NCBI GenBank assembly: GCA_023138975.1
Contig: JAGLON010000017.1
Location: 62,001-126,000 of the forward strand
Length of the DNA stretch: 64,000 bases
Direction: 5' to 3'
Source of the DNA: Candidatus Zixiibacteriota bacterium
Lineage (GTDB): Bacteria; Zixibacteria; MSB-5A5; GN15; JAAZOE01
Below, piece by piece: positions 18,612-29,316 of this stretch. The translations under genes were made by a program, and so were the position numbers. The first letter of the stretch is position 1. Each line of letters begins with the position of its first letter. Under the pieces are notes generated by a model that saw only the letters and a list, made by a program, of their open reading frames with translations, was not told the DNA's origin and ran no database searches.

Positions 18612-19826
18612 ATGGCGGATCAACTCCCAAACACCCCAATTCTCGACGAGCTCGAAAAGGGTACTTGGCCTAGTTTTGTAAAAGAAATCAAATTAGCGGC
18701 CAAAAACAGCCCAATGTCTCGCGATCTTCTTGGACTCTTGGAACAGTCTTATGAAGAAAAAATCGGCCATTGGAAACATGGCGGTATTGTTGGTGTAATG
18801 GGTTATGGTGGTGGTGTCATCGGAAGGTATTCAGATCTTCCTGAGAAATACCCCAACGTTTCACATTTCCATACGATTCGAATCAATCAGCCGTCCGGCT
18901 GGTTTTACACCTCAGAAGCTCTGCGCACGCTTTGCGATATCTGGGACAAACATGGTTCCGGTTTGACCAACATGCATGGTTCCACCGGTGATATCGTTTT
19001 CCTCGGCTGCCGCACAGAAGCGCTAGAGCCAATCTTTTCGGAGTTAACCGAAGCTGGCTTTGACCTTGGCGGTTCCGGCTCAGATGTTCGTACTCCGAGC
19101 TGTTGCGTCGGCCCGGCCCGTTGCGAGTGGGCTTGTTATGATACGCTTGCGTTAACTTACGACTTAACCATGCATTATCAAGACGAACTGCATCGTCCGG
19201 CCTTCCCGTATAAGTTCAAATTTAAAATGTCCGGTTGCCCGAATGACTGCGTTGCATCAATTGCCCGCTCCGATATGTCCATCATCGGAATCTGGCGTGA
19301 CGACATCCAGATTAATCATGATGAAGTCACAAAATACGCCGAAGGCGGCATGAACATTCAGCGTGATGTTGTTGGCAATTGCCCCGGTAAGTGTATGGAT
19401 TGGGATGGCAAAGAACTCAAGATTGAGAATAGCTATTGCCGCCACTGCATGCACTGCATTAACGTTATGACCAAGGCTCTGCGCCCCGGTAAAGATCGCG
19501 GCGCCTGTGTCCTCCTCGGATCCAAAGCTCCGATCGTTGAAGGTGCTCTGTTGTCATCAGTTCTGATTCCGTTCTGGAAACCGAAACCACCGTACACCGA
19601 CTTGAAAGACATGGTCGAACGGATGCATGACGTATGGTGTGAAGAAGGTAAGGCCCGTGAACGTATTGGAGAATTCATCCAGCGCGTCGGTCTGGGCAAC
19701 TTCTTGGAAGAGTGCGAGATTGACATTGCTCCGGAAATGGTTGCCCATCCCCGTGAGAACCCATATATCTTCTATGAAGAATACTATGAAGAAGATGACG
19801 GCGAAGAGGATGAAGACGGCGAATAA
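18612..19826 (+). CDS. dsrA: Dissimilatory sulfite reductase subunit alpha
   Basis: [56 protein letters not shown]; followed by dsrB and dsrD. Confidence 0.97.
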   Translation: MADQLPNTPILDELEKGTWPSFVKEIKLAAKNSPMSRDLLGLLEQSYEEKIGHWKHGGIVGVMGYGGGVIGRYSDLPEKYPNVSHFHTIRINQPSGWFYTSEALRTLCDIWDKHGSGLTNMHGSTGDIVFLGCRTEALEPIFSELTEAGFDLGGSGSDVRTPSCCVGPARCEWACYDTLALTYDLTMHYQDELHRPAFPYKFKFKMSGCPNDCVASIARSDMSIIGIWRDDIQINHDEVTKYAEGGMNIQRDVVGNCPGKCMDWDGKELKIENSYCRHCMHCINVMTKALRPGKDRGACVLLGSKAPIVEGALLSSVLIPFWKPKPPYTDLKDMVERMHDVWCEEGKARERIGEFIQRVGLGNFLEECEIDIAPEMVAHPRENPYIFYEEYYEEDDGEEDEDGE

Positions 19827-19882
19827 TTCGTCGCCGAACGTTAACGAGAAATTAACCTTTTGAATGATATAGAGGTTTTAAA

Positions 19883-20953
19883 ATGGCTGAAAGATTAACC
19901 GATATAGGCCCGCCACATTATGAGAAGTTTCTGCCTCCGATTGTTAAGGAAAACTATGGTAAGTGGCTGTATCATGAAGTTCTGAAACCAGGTGTCATGG
20001 TTCACGTTTCTGAATCCGGCGCCAAATTATTTACGATTCGTGCCGGTTCACCGCGCCTTATCAGCACCGAAAAGATTCGCAATTATGCTGATCTTGCTGA
20101 AAAATACTGCGGCGGTCATCTCCGTTTCACCAGCCGTCACAATGTTGAGTTTTTACTTACCGACGAAAAGAACATCGATCCTCTGATTAAGGATTTGGCT
20201 GATCTGGGACACCCGGTCGGCGGTATTGGCAATGCTATCTCCAGCATCGTCCATACTCAGGGTTGGGTTCACTGTCACTCGGCCGCGACCGATGCGTCCG
20301 GTGTTGTAAAAGCCGTAATGGATGATCTGAACGAGTACTTTACCAGCACCAAGCTTCCGGGTAAACTCCGTATAGCTTTGGCTTGCTGTCTTAACATGTG
20401 CGGCGCAGTTCACTGTTCGGATATCGCTATTCTTGGTATTCACCGTCGTCCTCCGAAAGTCAACCACGACACCTTGAGAAAGATGTGTGAAATCCCGAGT
20501 GTGAGCGCGTCCTGTCCGACAGCTGCTATTCGCCCGGCAACCGTTAACGGCAATCCATCGGTAGAGGTTTTGGAAGACCGCTGTATGTTCTGCGCGAACT
20601 GCTACACGGTCTGTCCGTCAATGCCTCTGAACGATCCGCTGAATGACGGTATTTCCATCTGGATCGGTGGCAAGGTATCCAACGCCCGCCACGAGCCAAT
20701 GTTCTCGAAACTGGCTATCCCGTTCATCCCGAACAATCCTCCGCGCTGGCCCGAAGTGACCACCGCGATCAGGAACATTGTCGAACTGTGGGCAGCTAAT
20801 GCCAATAAGTACGAACGTATGGGTGAGTGGATTGAACGTATCGGTTGGCCTAAATTCTTTAAGATGTCGGGTATTGAGTTCCAGAAGGAACATATCGACG
20901 ACTTTAAGCACGCCGGTCTGACCTTCAAACGTTCAACACATATAACCTTTTAA
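19883..20953 (+). CDS. dsrB: Dissimilatory sulfite reductase subunit beta
   Basis: [62 protein letters not shown]. Confidence 0.97.
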   Translation: MAERLTDIGPPHYEKFLPPIVKENYGKWLYHEVLKPGVMVHVSESGAKLFTIRAGSPRLISTEKIRNYADLAEKYCGGHLRFTSRHNVEFLLTDEKNIDPLIKDLADLGHPVGGIGNAISSIVHTQGWVHCHSAATDASGVVKAVMDDLNEYFTSTKLPGKLRIALACCLNMCGAVHCSDIAILGIHRRPPKVNHDTLRKMCEIPSVSASCPTAAIRPATVNGNPSVEVLEDRCMFCANCYTVCPSMPLNDPLNDGISIWIGGKVSNARHEPMFSKLAIPFIPNNPPRWPEVTTAIRNIVELWAANANKYERMGEWIERIGWPKFFKMSGIEFQKEHIDDFKHAGLTFKRSTHITF

Positions 20954-20964
20954 GGACAATAGTC

Positions 20965-21210
20965 ATGGCGAAAACAGCTGAAGAAATTGCGGATGCCATG
21001 TTCAAGATGGTATCGGATGCGCAAGGCCTTAAAAAACTGAAACCGGGCGATTTGAACAAGCTAATGATTCAGACGTATCCGGATGAAGTTGATAAGAAAC
21101 TCTGTAAAGCGGCGATTAAGTTACTGGTCAACAACGGCAGATGCGTTTATACGTATTTTGGCGGCAGTTTCATCGAATTACCGCACAGAGAAGGCGCCGC
21201 TAACGACTAA
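20965..21210 (+). CDS. dsrD: DsrD, winged-helix activator of DsrAB
   Basis: 81-aa ORF directly after dsrB with DsrD-like sequence ...VDKKLCKAAIKLLVNNGRCVYTYFGGSFIELP. Confidence 0.92.
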   Translation: MAKTAEEIADAMFKMVSDAQGLKKLKPGDLNKLMIQTYPDEVDKKLCKAAIKLLVNNGRCVYTYFGGSFIELPHREGAAND

Positions 21211-21235
21211 TACCCGTTTTCGGGTATAGAGTGCT

Positions 21236-22669
21236 ATGGGTGTAAATAGAGCGCGCATGGTCATCGCCGGATTATCCGGTGATTCGGGAAAAACGATTGT
21301 CAGTCTTAGTATCCTGGCGGCACTTCGCCGCCGTGGACTGAAAGTCGCGCCTTTCAAAAAAGGTCCCGACTATATCGACCCCGCCTGGTTAAGCGAAGCG
21401 GCCGGTTTTCCCTGCCGTAATCTCGATACTTATCTGGCCGGCTTCGATAGCGTCCTAAATGCGTTTACTACTTATTCTCATGGTGCTGAGATGTCGGTCG
21501 TAGAAGGCAATCGCGGCCTTTTCGACGGCAAAGATGCCAAAGGTACACACAGTACAGCGGGGCTGGCAAGATTATTGTCTGCCCCGCTTTTACTGGTCGT
21601 CAACACGACCAAAACGACTCGAACTATCGCCGCGATAATTAAAGGATGCCTCGAATTCGAACCCAAAACACATATTGCCGGAGTTATATTAAATAAAGTC
21701 GCCGGAGAAAGGCATCAACGGGTTATTACAGAATCAATCGAGCAATATACCGGTCTTCCGGTTGTTGGAGCTATACCAAAATTGGGTAAAGACGCAGACA
21801 TCATCCCAGGTCGTCACCTCGGTTTGGTGCCACCCGCAGAGTATATGGCTGCTGATGGAGTAACTGATAAATTGTGTCAGATCGCCGAGTCATATCTTGA
21901 CCTGGACAAGATAATAGACATTGCCCAGCATGCCCCACGGTTGAACGAAGTCAAAACGACAGCTAAAAAGACTGAGACACCTTCGGTTCGTATTGGTTAC
22001 TTCAAAGATTCTGTGTTTACATTTTACTATCCTGAAAATCTTGAGGCGCTACAAGCGCACGGAGCCAAATTGGTTCCGGTTTCATCACTAACTGATTCAA
22101 AGCTTCCGGAGATTGACGCCTTATATATCGGCGGTGGTTTTCCGGAGACACATGCCCAGCAGCTTTCTTTGAATCAGTCGCTGATGGAATCGGTCAAAGC
22201 GGCAGCAAATAGAAACCTGCCGATTTACGCCGAATGCGGAGGACTTATATACCTCTGCCGTTCATTAAAATGGAAAGATCAGGCTTTTTCAATGGCGGGA
22301 GTTTTTCCTCTCGACTTGGAAATGTCTGTCAAACCGGTCGGACACGGATATACGAAGGGAACCGTCGATACCGACGGCCCGTATTTCAAAGCCGGCATGG
22401 TTATAAAAGGCCATGAATTTCATTATTCCGGCGTAATACCCGGCCAGGATGAAATCACAAGCTGTATTGAAATGAAAAAGGGCGTCGGTCTTGGAAGCAA
22501 GAGAGACGGTCTTTTATTCAAAAACAGTATGGCCAGTTATATGCATATTCATGCTTCCGGAGTACCGGAATGGGCCGAAGCGATGGTAAATAAGGCCAAA
22601 GCATACGCTCAGACCAAAAACGGTTCCGGCGGCGGAAATATATCAGGCTTTAGAATTGCCTGTCTATAG
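21236..22669 (+). CDS. dsrN: DsrN: cobyrinate a,c-diamide synthase-like siroheme amidase
   Basis: CobB/CbiA-type GLSGDSGKTIVSLSILAAL...KKGPDYIDPAWL and glutamine-amidotransferase YAECGGLIYLC; dsr operon position. Confidence 0.9.
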   Translation: MGVNRARMVIAGLSGDSGKTIVSLSILAALRRRGLKVAPFKKGPDYIDPAWLSEAAGFPCRNLDTYLAGFDSVLNAFTTYSHGAEMSVVEGNRGLFDGKDAKGTHSTAGLARLLSAPLLLVVNTTKTTRTIAAIIKGCLEFEPKTHIAGVILNKVAGERHQRVITESIEQYTGLPVVGAIPKLGKDADIIPGRHLGLVPPAEYMAADGVTDKLCQIAESYLDLDKIIDIAQHAPRLNEVKTTAKKTETPSVRIGYFKDSVFTFYYPENLEALQAHGAKLVPVSSLTDSKLPEIDALYIGGGFPETHAQQLSLNQSLMESVKAAANRNLPIYAECGGLIYLCRSLKWKDQAFSMAGVFPLDLEMSVKPVGHGYTKGTVDTDGPYFKAGMVIKGHEFHYSGVIPGQDEITSCIEMKKGVGLGSKRDGLLFKNSMASYMHIHASGVPEWAEAMVNKAKAYAQTKNGSGGGNISGFRIACL

Positions 22670-22807
22670 AAATAAGTATATAGTGTGAGGTGACTCGCAC
22701 CATAGTTTGAAAAAAGAGGAAACACTGAACTCGCTGAAAGGGTGCCGGCGCAAATGTCTGGCGCAGACATCACCGAAAGCGGAATACACTCAACAAGAGA
22801 GTTCAAG

Positions 22808-24484
22808 ATGGCTAAGATCAAGAAAAAGAAAAAAGGACTGCGTGGACGGTCATTTTCATCTGGTGGAGCTGGAGTAGAAACATCTTCACTCCGGCCGAAA
22901 CACGTACCTAAGAAACCGCCATGCGGTACAAATTGCCCGAACCACAACCAGATTCGCAAAGCCTTGATGACTGTATCAAAGGCTGAAGATGTGGGCAAGA
23001 GTTATGATCAGGCAATTGAAGAGGCGGCCTACATATTTCTCGAAACAACCCCCTTCCCGGCCACTTGCGGCCGTGTTTGTCCGCATCCGTGTGAGACAGA
23101 CTGTAACCGCAAAGCGCTGGAAAATCCAGTTGGCATTAACAGCTTTGAACGGTTCCTCGGAGATTTTGCACTGGAGCATAAATTAGTACCCAAGAAACTG
23201 ACCGATGAAACACGCTCTGAAAAAATCGCTATCATCGGTTCCGGCCCCGCCGGTATGACGGCTGCCTATCATCTGGCCCGCCGTGGGTATCCGGTCACCG
23301 TATTTGAAGCCTTCCCCAAAGCGGGTGGTATGCTTCGCTATGGTATCCCCGATTACCGCCTACCGCAGGATGTTCTGGATGCAGAAATTCAGCGCATCTG
23401 TGATATGGGTGTTGAGCTAAAAACCAACACCATCATTGGCAAAGATATCATGATGGAAGACATCAAGAAAGATTATCGCGCGTCATTTATCGGCCTCGGT
23501 GCTCACCAGGGACGATTGCTCCGGGTGGAAGGCGAAGATGCCGAAAACGTGTGGACCGGTACGGATTTCCTCCGCAAGGTCAACATGGGCGAAAAAATTG
23601 ACGTCGGCGACAAAGTCGTGACTATCGGTGGTGGTGATACCGCCCTCGATGCGGCTCGAATTGCCAAACGCCTCGGTGCGGAATCAACAATTCTGTATCG
23701 TCGCACAAAGGAAGAGATGCCAGCCATTGAAGAGGAAATTACCGGCGCTCTGGAAGAAGGCGTAGAGATTCATTTCTTGGCGGCTCCTCTATCGCTCAAG
23801 CTGGATGGTAACAAAGCTGTTGGCATGGTTTGCCAGAAGATGGAACTCGGTGAGCCGGATGATTCCGGTCGTCGTCGTCCCGTCCCGATTGAAGGCGATA
23901 CTTTTGAACTGGAGTTCTCGACATTGGTAGCGGCTATCAGCCAAGCCCCGGACTTCACCGGCTTTGAGGAGTTTATTGAAGGTAGGGACTGGATCAAGAT
24001 CGACGACAAGTGCAAGACTAAAGTCGATAATGTCTTTGCTGGTGGTGACAATATCAATCTGGATATCGCCATCACTGCTATTGCTCACGGCCGTTTTGCG
24101 GCGGAAGCGATTCACGAGATGATTACCGGTGAAGCAATTCCGAAAGTGGAAAAACCGCTGATCACATCCGATAAGATGTATCTGGCCTATTACGAGAAAC
24201 AAAACCGGACCGAAATTCATGAGTTGCCGGTGGCTGAACGTTTTGAGCCAATTGATAAAGAAATCATCTCAACCTGGAGTCAGGATGAGGCGATAGGCGA
24301 ATCCAAGCGCTGCATGAGCTGCGGTGAGTGTTTTGATTGCGGCAACTGTTGGAGTCTCTGTCAGGACAACGCCATTATTAAACCCCTCGAAAAGATGGGC
24401 GAATACAAATTCAAACTTGATTTCTGTAACGGATGTAAGAAATGTGCCGAGAACTGTCCGTGCGGATATATAGAAATGTTTTAA
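22808..24484 (+). CDS. dsrL: DsrL-type iron-sulfur flavoprotein (glutamate-synthase small-subunit-like NAD(P)H oxidoreductase)
   Basis: PCGTNCPNHNQIRKALMT, CGRVCPHPCETDCNR, IIGSGPAGMTAAYHLARRGYPVTVFEAFPKAGGMLRYGIPDYRLP, C-terminal [4Fe-4S] motifs; likely start MAKIKKKKKG (ORF opens at 22742). Confidence 0.88.
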   Translation: MAKIKKKKKGLRGRSFSSGGAGVETSSLRPKHVPKKPPCGTNCPNHNQIRKALMTVSKAEDVGKSYDQAIEEAAYIFLETTPFPATCGRVCPHPCETDCNRKALENPVGINSFERFLGDFALEHKLVPKKLTDETRSEKIAIIGSGPAGMTAAYHLARRGYPVTVFEAFPKAGGMLRYGIPDYRLPQDVLDAEIQRICDMGVELKTNTIIGKDIMMEDIKKDYRASFIGLGAHQGRLLRVEGEDAENVWTGTDFLRKVNMGEKIDVGDKVVTIGGGDTALDAARIAKRLGAESTILYRRTKEEMPAIEEEITGALEEGVEIHFLAAPLSLKLDGNKAVGMVCQKMELGEPDDSGRRRPVPIEGDTFELEFSTLVAAISQAPDFTGFEEFIEGRDWIKIDDKCKTKVDNVFAGGDNINLDIAITAIAHGRFAAEAIHEMITGEAIPKVEKPLITSDKMYLAYYEKQNRTEIHELPVAERFEPIDKEIISTWSQDEAIGESKRCMSCGECFDCGNCWSLCQDNAIIKPLEKMGEYKFKLDFCNGCKKCAENCPCGYIEMF

Positions 24485-24539
24485 AACAGAGTGTTTAAAA
24501 CTTTGAGTATAAAACAAACACCATAACGGAGGCATTAAA

Positions 24540-24857
24540 ATGGCTAAATTTGAGTGGGAAGATGTCTGCATTGACGTCGATGAAGATGGATTTATGGAAG
24601 AACCGGATCAATGGAACGAGCGCGTTGCAGTAGGTCTGGCTACTACTGAAGGCGTTGACGATTTGACCGAAGAGCACTGGAAACTGGTTCATTATCTGCG
24701 CGATTATTATGCAAAATACGGTATTGCGCCGATGATTCGTAAGCTCTGTAAAGAGACCGGATTCCCGCTGAAGAAGGTTTATGAACTGTTCCCGTCTGGT
24801 CCGGCGAAAGGCGCCTGTAAGGTTGCTGGTCTGGCCAAACCGACCGGTTGTGTGTAA
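24540..24857 (+). CDS. dsrC: DsrC sulfur-carrier protein
   Basis: C-terminal arm GPAKGACKVAGLAKPTGCV with both conserved cysteines. Confidence 0.97.
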   Translation: MAKFEWEDVCIDVDEDGFMEEPDQWNERVAVGLATTEGVDDLTEEHWKLVHYLRDYYAKYGIAPMIRKLCKETGFPLKKVYELFPSGPAKGACKVAGLAKPTGCV

Positions 24858-24870
24858 TATCTGATATATT

Positions 24871-24909
24871 TTCGGGGGTCATCGGATTTTTTGACGGGTG
24901 ACCCCCGAA
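24871..24909 (+). terminator. Hairpin between dsrC and the dsrM cluster (terminator or attenuator)
   Basis: ttcgggggtca ... tgacccccgaa, 11-bp stem; weak T tract. Confidence 0.6.
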
Positions 24910-24955
24910 TTCTATCTATTCGTTTGCGCTGACTTTAAGCATGTGATGAGGAATA

Positions 24956-25456
24956 ATGCTAACATCTCTCTTGCAAAAAAAGAGAACCGAAGTTCTGGAT
25001 AAATGGTTATCGCTCCTGGTAAACACCTATCCTCCCGAAAGCGTCAATTTTTTCCTGAATAAAAAGAATCAATTTGCCAATCCCGTCGGCTGTACCTTCG
25101 CCAAAGAACTCGGGATTCTTTTGGACTCGCTCATCGGCGACCAAAATGCCGAGGTTATATCCGGGGCGCTTCATACTATCAACAAAATTCGGGCTGTTCA
25201 GGATTTTTCCGCTTCCGAAGCGGTAGCATATATCTTCTTCCTCAAAACCGCAATCCGGGAGGAATTAGGGGATGAGCTTAAGGACACAAAAGTATTAAAA
25301 GAGTTGTTGTCGCTGGAATCCGCCATTGACGGTATGGGGCTTATCGCCTTTGATACCTATATGCAAAACCGGGAAACGCTGAATCAGATTAAATTCTCTG
25401 ATTTCAAAAGACGCTCGGAATTTTTCGGTGGAGGCCGCAAACGTTCGGACAGCTAA
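24956..25456 (+). CDS. RsbRD N-terminal-domain-like protein upstream of dsrM
   Basis: MLTSLLQKKRTEVLDKWLSLLVNTYPPESVNFFLNKKNQFANPVG...; small helical sensor-like protein as often found before dsrMKJOP. Confidence 0.7.
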   Translation: MLTSLLQKKRTEVLDKWLSLLVNTYPPESVNFFLNKKNQFANPVGCTFAKELGILLDSLIGDQNAEVISGALHTINKIRAVQDFSASEAVAYIFFLKTAIREELGDELKDTKVLKELLSLESAIDGMGLIAFDTYMQNRETLNQIKFSDFKRRSEFFGGGRKRSDS

Positions 25457-25523
25457 GAGATAAGGGGAGTTCGATGATGGCAACATCATTTCATAGTAAT
25501 AACGAGAAGGGAGGCTGACGAAG

Positions 25524-26513
25524 ATGCACGTAATTAGTTCTCTCTTCATTCTGGCTTTACTGATCGGACTGGTTTTTCTCGGGGTAGGTGTGCTTGATCT
25601 GCAGTATCTTTTCGGGGTTATTATCCCGTATGCCGCAATCACCCTGTTTTTAGCCGGTGTTATCCTCAAAGTACTTAAATGGGCGGGCGCTCCGGTGCCG
25701 TTCCGTATACCAACGACCTGCGGACAGCAAAAGTCGCTCTCCTTTATCAAGGCCGACAATCTTGAAGCTCCGCATAATATCTGGGGCGTCCTAGGTCGGA
25801 TGATTCTGGAAGTTTTCTTTTTCCGTTCACTATTCCGAAATACCAAAACAGAAATTAAAGACGAGAAAATTGTTTATGGCTCTGATAAACTTTTATGGGC
25901 AGCCGGACTGGCTTTTCATTACTCATTTTTGTTTATCTTTCTGCGCCATTTTAAGTTTTTCGCCGAACCGGTTCCTCAACTAATGAGCATCATGCAGAAA
26001 CTCGATGGCTTTTTCCAAATCGGAGTACCGGAACTGTTTCTCACTGACATCGTATTCATTGGCGCAGTAACGGTTTTATTCATCCGCCGGGTTGTAATTC
26101 CTCAAGTACGCTACATCTCACTGCCGGCTGATTATTTCCCGCTGTACCTGATACTAGGCATTGGCGGAACCGGTATCTGCATGCGATATTTCTCCAAAGT
26201 TGATATAGTTGCGATCAAGCAACTCGCAACTGGACTTATAAGCTTGAATCCGATAGTTCCCGAAGGCATAGGCATAATGTTCTTTATCCACTTCTTCCTG
26301 GTGTGCGTTCTCTTCGTTTATTTCCCGTTCTCCAAATTGATGCACTTCGCAGGTGTCTTTATGTCTCCAACCCGCAACCTAATAAACAACAGCCGCGTGA
26401 AGCGTCACATTAACCCCTGGAATCCCGAAGTCAAGGTGCATACCTATGCCGAATGGGAAGATGAGTTCCGGGAAGTTATGAAAGACGCCGGAATGCCTTT
26501 GGAGAAGGAGTAG
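25524..26513 (+). CDS. dsrM: DsrM, cytochrome b (NarI-like) subunit of DsrMKJOP
   Basis: Multi-TM protein with RIPTTCGQQKSL, paired TM histidines, PFSKLMHFAGVFMSPTRN; followed by dsrK. Confidence 0.92.
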   Translation: MHVISSLFILALLIGLVFLGVGVLDLQYLFGVIIPYAAITLFLAGVILKVLKWAGAPVPFRIPTTCGQQKSLSFIKADNLEAPHNIWGVLGRMILEVFFFRSLFRNTKTEIKDEKIVYGSDKLLWAAGLAFHYSFLFIFLRHFKFFAEPVPQLMSIMQKLDGFFQIGVPELFLTDIVFIGAVTVLFIRRVVIPQVRYISLPADYFPLYLILGIGGTGICMRYFSKVDIVAIKQLATGLISLNPIVPEGIGIMFFIHFFLVCVLFVYFPFSKLMHFAGVFMSPTRNLINNSRVKRHINPWNPEVKVHTYAEWEDEFREVMKDAGMPLEKE

Positions 26514-26516
26514 CTT

Positions 26517-28139
26517 ATGGCAGAAAAACTGATAAAACCAGAGGATCTGGCCCGCGGAATCAGCTATAAGCATCCGGAAAAAGACTGGCGCGATGTCCCG
26601 ACAGAAATGAAAAAAGGGTGCATCAACTATGGTGCTCTTCCGGCTAGTGCTGATTATCTTGACTTGCCAAACGTCAAAAAATGGCAGCCGATGCATGACG
26701 ACTGGCAATTACCGGAAAACTGGAAAGAGATTATTTTTGAAGGCTTGAAAGAGCGGCTCAAAAAATTCCGGTCACTGCAGTTATTCATGGATGTTTGCGT
26801 CCGCTGTGGCGCCTGCGCCGATAAATGTCATTTTTATATCGGTTCGGGTGATCCGAAAAACATGCCGGTCCTGCGCGCGGAACTGTTGCGTGCCGTGTAC
26901 CGCAGTAACTTTACCCTGGCTGGAAAGATTCTCGGCCGGATGGCCGGCGGTCGCGAGTTGACCAAAGATGTCATCAAAGAATGGTTCTTCTATTTTTACC
27001 AATGTACGGAATGCCGCCGTTGCTCGGTCTTTTGCCCTTACGGCATCGATACCGCCGAAATCACGATGATGGTTCGCGAACTCCTGAACCTTCTCGGACT
27101 CGGTATCGATTGGATTACGACTCCAGCCGCAAACTGTTTCCGCACCGGAAACCATCTTGGTATTCAACCGCACGGATTCAAAGATTCTGTTGATTTCGCG
27201 GTTGATGACCTTGAGGAAAACTGCGGTGTACGAGTTGAGGCTCCAATAAATAAAAAGGGTGCGGAAGTATTAGTCGTAGTTCCTTCGGCAGATTATTTCG
27301 GCGACCCTCATTATTATGGATTCCTCGGCTACATGGCCTTATTCCATGAAATCGGTTTGGATTATACTTTCAGCGCTTTTGCGTCGGAAGGGGGCAACTT
27401 TGGCTTATTCCATTCCAATGAGATGATGAAACGCCTCAACAATAAGATTTATGCCGAAGCCAAACGCCTCGGGGTAAAATGGATTATTGGCGCAGAGTGC
27501 GGGCACATGTGGCGCGTTCTTCATCAATATATGGATACGATGAATGGCCCGGCCGATTTCCTCGAGGAACCGGTATCCCCAATTACGGGAACGAAGTTTG
27601 AAAATGCTAAAGCGACGAAGATGGTTCATATCTGTGAATTCACCGCCGATTTGATCAAACACAACAAAATCAAACTCGACCCCAGCCGTAATAACCATTG
27701 GAATGTCACTTACCACGATTCGTGCAACACCGCTCGAGGAATGGGACTTCTTGAAGAACCTCGTTATATTCTCAAGAATACCTGCAACAAATTCCACGAA
27801 ATGCCGGAAAACACGATTCGTGAACAGACCTTCTGTTGCGGCAGCGGCTCCGGTATCGGAACCGACGAGAATCTCGAAATGCGCATGCGCGGAGGATTCC
27901 CGCGAGCCAATGCTGTTAAATATGTCCAAGAGAAACACGGCGTCAATCTCTTAACATGTATCTGTGCTATCGACAAAGCAACTTTACCGCCACTCCTGCA
28001 ATACTGGGTGCCGGGAGTCGAGGTTGCTGCCATTCATGAGCTGGTCGGAAACGCCCTGGTCATGACGGGAGAAAACGATAGGTCGATTGATCTGCGCGGA
28101 GACAAAATGGGCGGAAAGGAGGATACTGAGGATGTATGA
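26517..28139 (+). CDS. dsrK: DsrK, HdrD-like iron-sulfur subunit
   Basis: CVRCGACADKCHFY, CTECRRCSVFCPYGID, CCG motifs (TFCCGSGSGIG). Confidence 0.95.
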   Translation: MAEKLIKPEDLARGISYKHPEKDWRDVPTEMKKGCINYGALPASADYLDLPNVKKWQPMHDDWQLPENWKEIIFEGLKERLKKFRSLQLFMDVCVRCGACADKCHFYIGSGDPKNMPVLRAELLRAVYRSNFTLAGKILGRMAGGRELTKDVIKEWFFYFYQCTECRRCSVFCPYGIDTAEITMMVRELLNLLGLGIDWITTPAANCFRTGNHLGIQPHGFKDSVDFAVDDLEENCGVRVEAPINKKGAEVLVVVPSADYFGDPHYYGFLGYMALFHEIGLDYTFSAFASEGGNFGLFHSNEMMKRLNNKIYAEAKRLGVKWIIGAECGHMWRVLHQYMDTMNGPADFLEEPVSPITGTKFENAKATKMVHICEFTADLIKHNKIKLDPSRNNHWNVTYHDSCNTARGMGLLEEPRYILKNTCNKFHEMPENTIREQTFCCGSGSGIGTDENLEMRMRGGFPRANAVKYVQEKHGVNLLTCICAIDKATLPPLLQYWVPGVEVAAIHELVGNALVMTGENDRSIDLRGDKMGGKEDTEDV

Positions 28140-28518
28140 TTCTCCGAAAGTCCTTCTGGGACTGGTTATCTTCCTCGTACTGATCACTTTCCCGATCTGG
28201 TATAATATCGCCGGTGGAACCGCCGAATATGTACCGGAATTGGAAAAGCCGGTCAAGGGCGAAAACTGTGTTGCGGATACCGAATATATGCGCTCTTCGC
28301 ACATGGATTTACTGAATACCTGGCGTAACGAGGTTGTCCGTGACGGCGACCGAGTTTATACCGCGCCTGACGGCAAGAAGTACAACAAGAGTCTGTCCCA
28401 GACCTGTCTTGATTGTCATTCCAATAAGGAAGGCTTTTGTGATAAGTGCCACGATTATCTTAAAATCGAGCCTTATTGCTGGGACTGTCACATCATTCCT
28501 GGAAAGGAGATGAAGTGA
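28132..28518 (+). CDS. dsrJ: DsrJ, triheme cytochrome c
   Basis: Three CxxCH motifs (CLDCH, CDKCH, CWDCH) after an N-terminal TM anchor; start MYDSPKVLL preferred over 28087. Confidence 0.93.
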   Translation: MYDSPKVLLGLVIFLVLITFPIWYNIAGGTAEYVPELEKPVKGENCVADTEYMRSSHMDLLNTWRNEVVRDGDRVYTAPDGKKYNKSLSQTCLDCHSNKEGFCDKCHDYLKIEPYCWDCHIIPGKEMK

Positions 28519-29309
28519 TGGCGGTAGATAGAAGGAAATTTCTGAAGGCCGCTGGGCTCGTCGCTTTTGGCGTTGCAGCCAGCCCGTTGACTTCGGCAGC
28601 TCAGGAAGTAGATTCGCTCAACCTTATCAAACCCGAAGAGCTCCTCCAGGAGAAACCTCTGACGGCCAAACGTTGGGCCATGGTCATAGATTTAAAGAAA
28701 TGTCTCGATCATGAGAACGTAAAAGATTGTGCTAAGGCGTGTCATGAAGAACATAACGTTCCCTTCTTCGATAATCCTAAAGACGAGATCAAATGGATTT
28801 GGGATGAAGAATTTCATAACGCCTTTCACGAAGCCAATCATGAGCATATTGCGGAGAAGTACCATCATATCAAAGTACCTGTACTGTGTAATCACTGCGA
28901 CAATCCTCCCTGCGTTCGGGTCTGCCCGACTCAGGCGACTTGGCGCCGTGAAAAAGATGGTATCGTGATGATGGACTGGCACCGCTGTATCGGATGCCGC
29001 TACTGCATAGTAGCCTGTCCCTACGGCTCGCGTAGCTTTAACTGGCGCGACCCTCGTCCGCATATTGAAAAAATAAATGAGAACTTCCCCCGCCGTATGC
29101 GAGGTGTCGTCGAAAAATGCACCTTCTGCGAAGAACGGCTGGCCAAAGGTCAGATACCGGCCTGCGTAGAAGTCGCTAAAAACGACGCTATTGTATTTGG
29201 CGATCTGGAAGATCCGAATTCTAAAGTACGTGAACTGCTTCGCGAACGCTTCTCTTTAAGACGCAAAGCGGCTCTTGGAACTCAACCCGAAGTTTATTAC
29301 CTGGTGTGA
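28518..29309 (+). CDS. dsrO: DsrO, periplasmic Tat-exported ferredoxin-like subunit
   Basis: Tat-type N-terminus MAVDRRKFLKAAGLVAFGVAAS; multiple 4Fe-4S motifs; start 28518 preferred over 28476. Confidence 0.93.
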   Translation: MAVDRRKFLKAAGLVAFGVAASPLTSAAQEVDSLNLIKPEELLQEKPLTAKRWAMVIDLKKCLDHENVKDCAKACHEEHNVPFFDNPKDEIKWIWDEEFHNAFHEANHEHIAEKYHHIKVPVLCNHCDNPPCVRVCPTQATWRREKDGIVMMDWHRCIGCRYCIVACPYGSRSFNWRDPRPHIEKINENFPRRMRGVVEKCTFCEERLAKGQIPACVEVAKNDAIVFGDLEDPNSKVRELLRERFSLRRKAALGTQPEVYYLV

Positions 29310-29316
29310 GGAGAAT

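Noticed and set aside
25295-25846. 183-aa minus-strand ORF across the RsbRD-like gene and dsrM
   Set aside because: Antisense to two supported genes; no RBS or domain.
27405-27938. 177-aa minus-strand ORF inside dsrK
   Set aside because: Antisense shadow of dsrK; no recognisable motif or RBS context.
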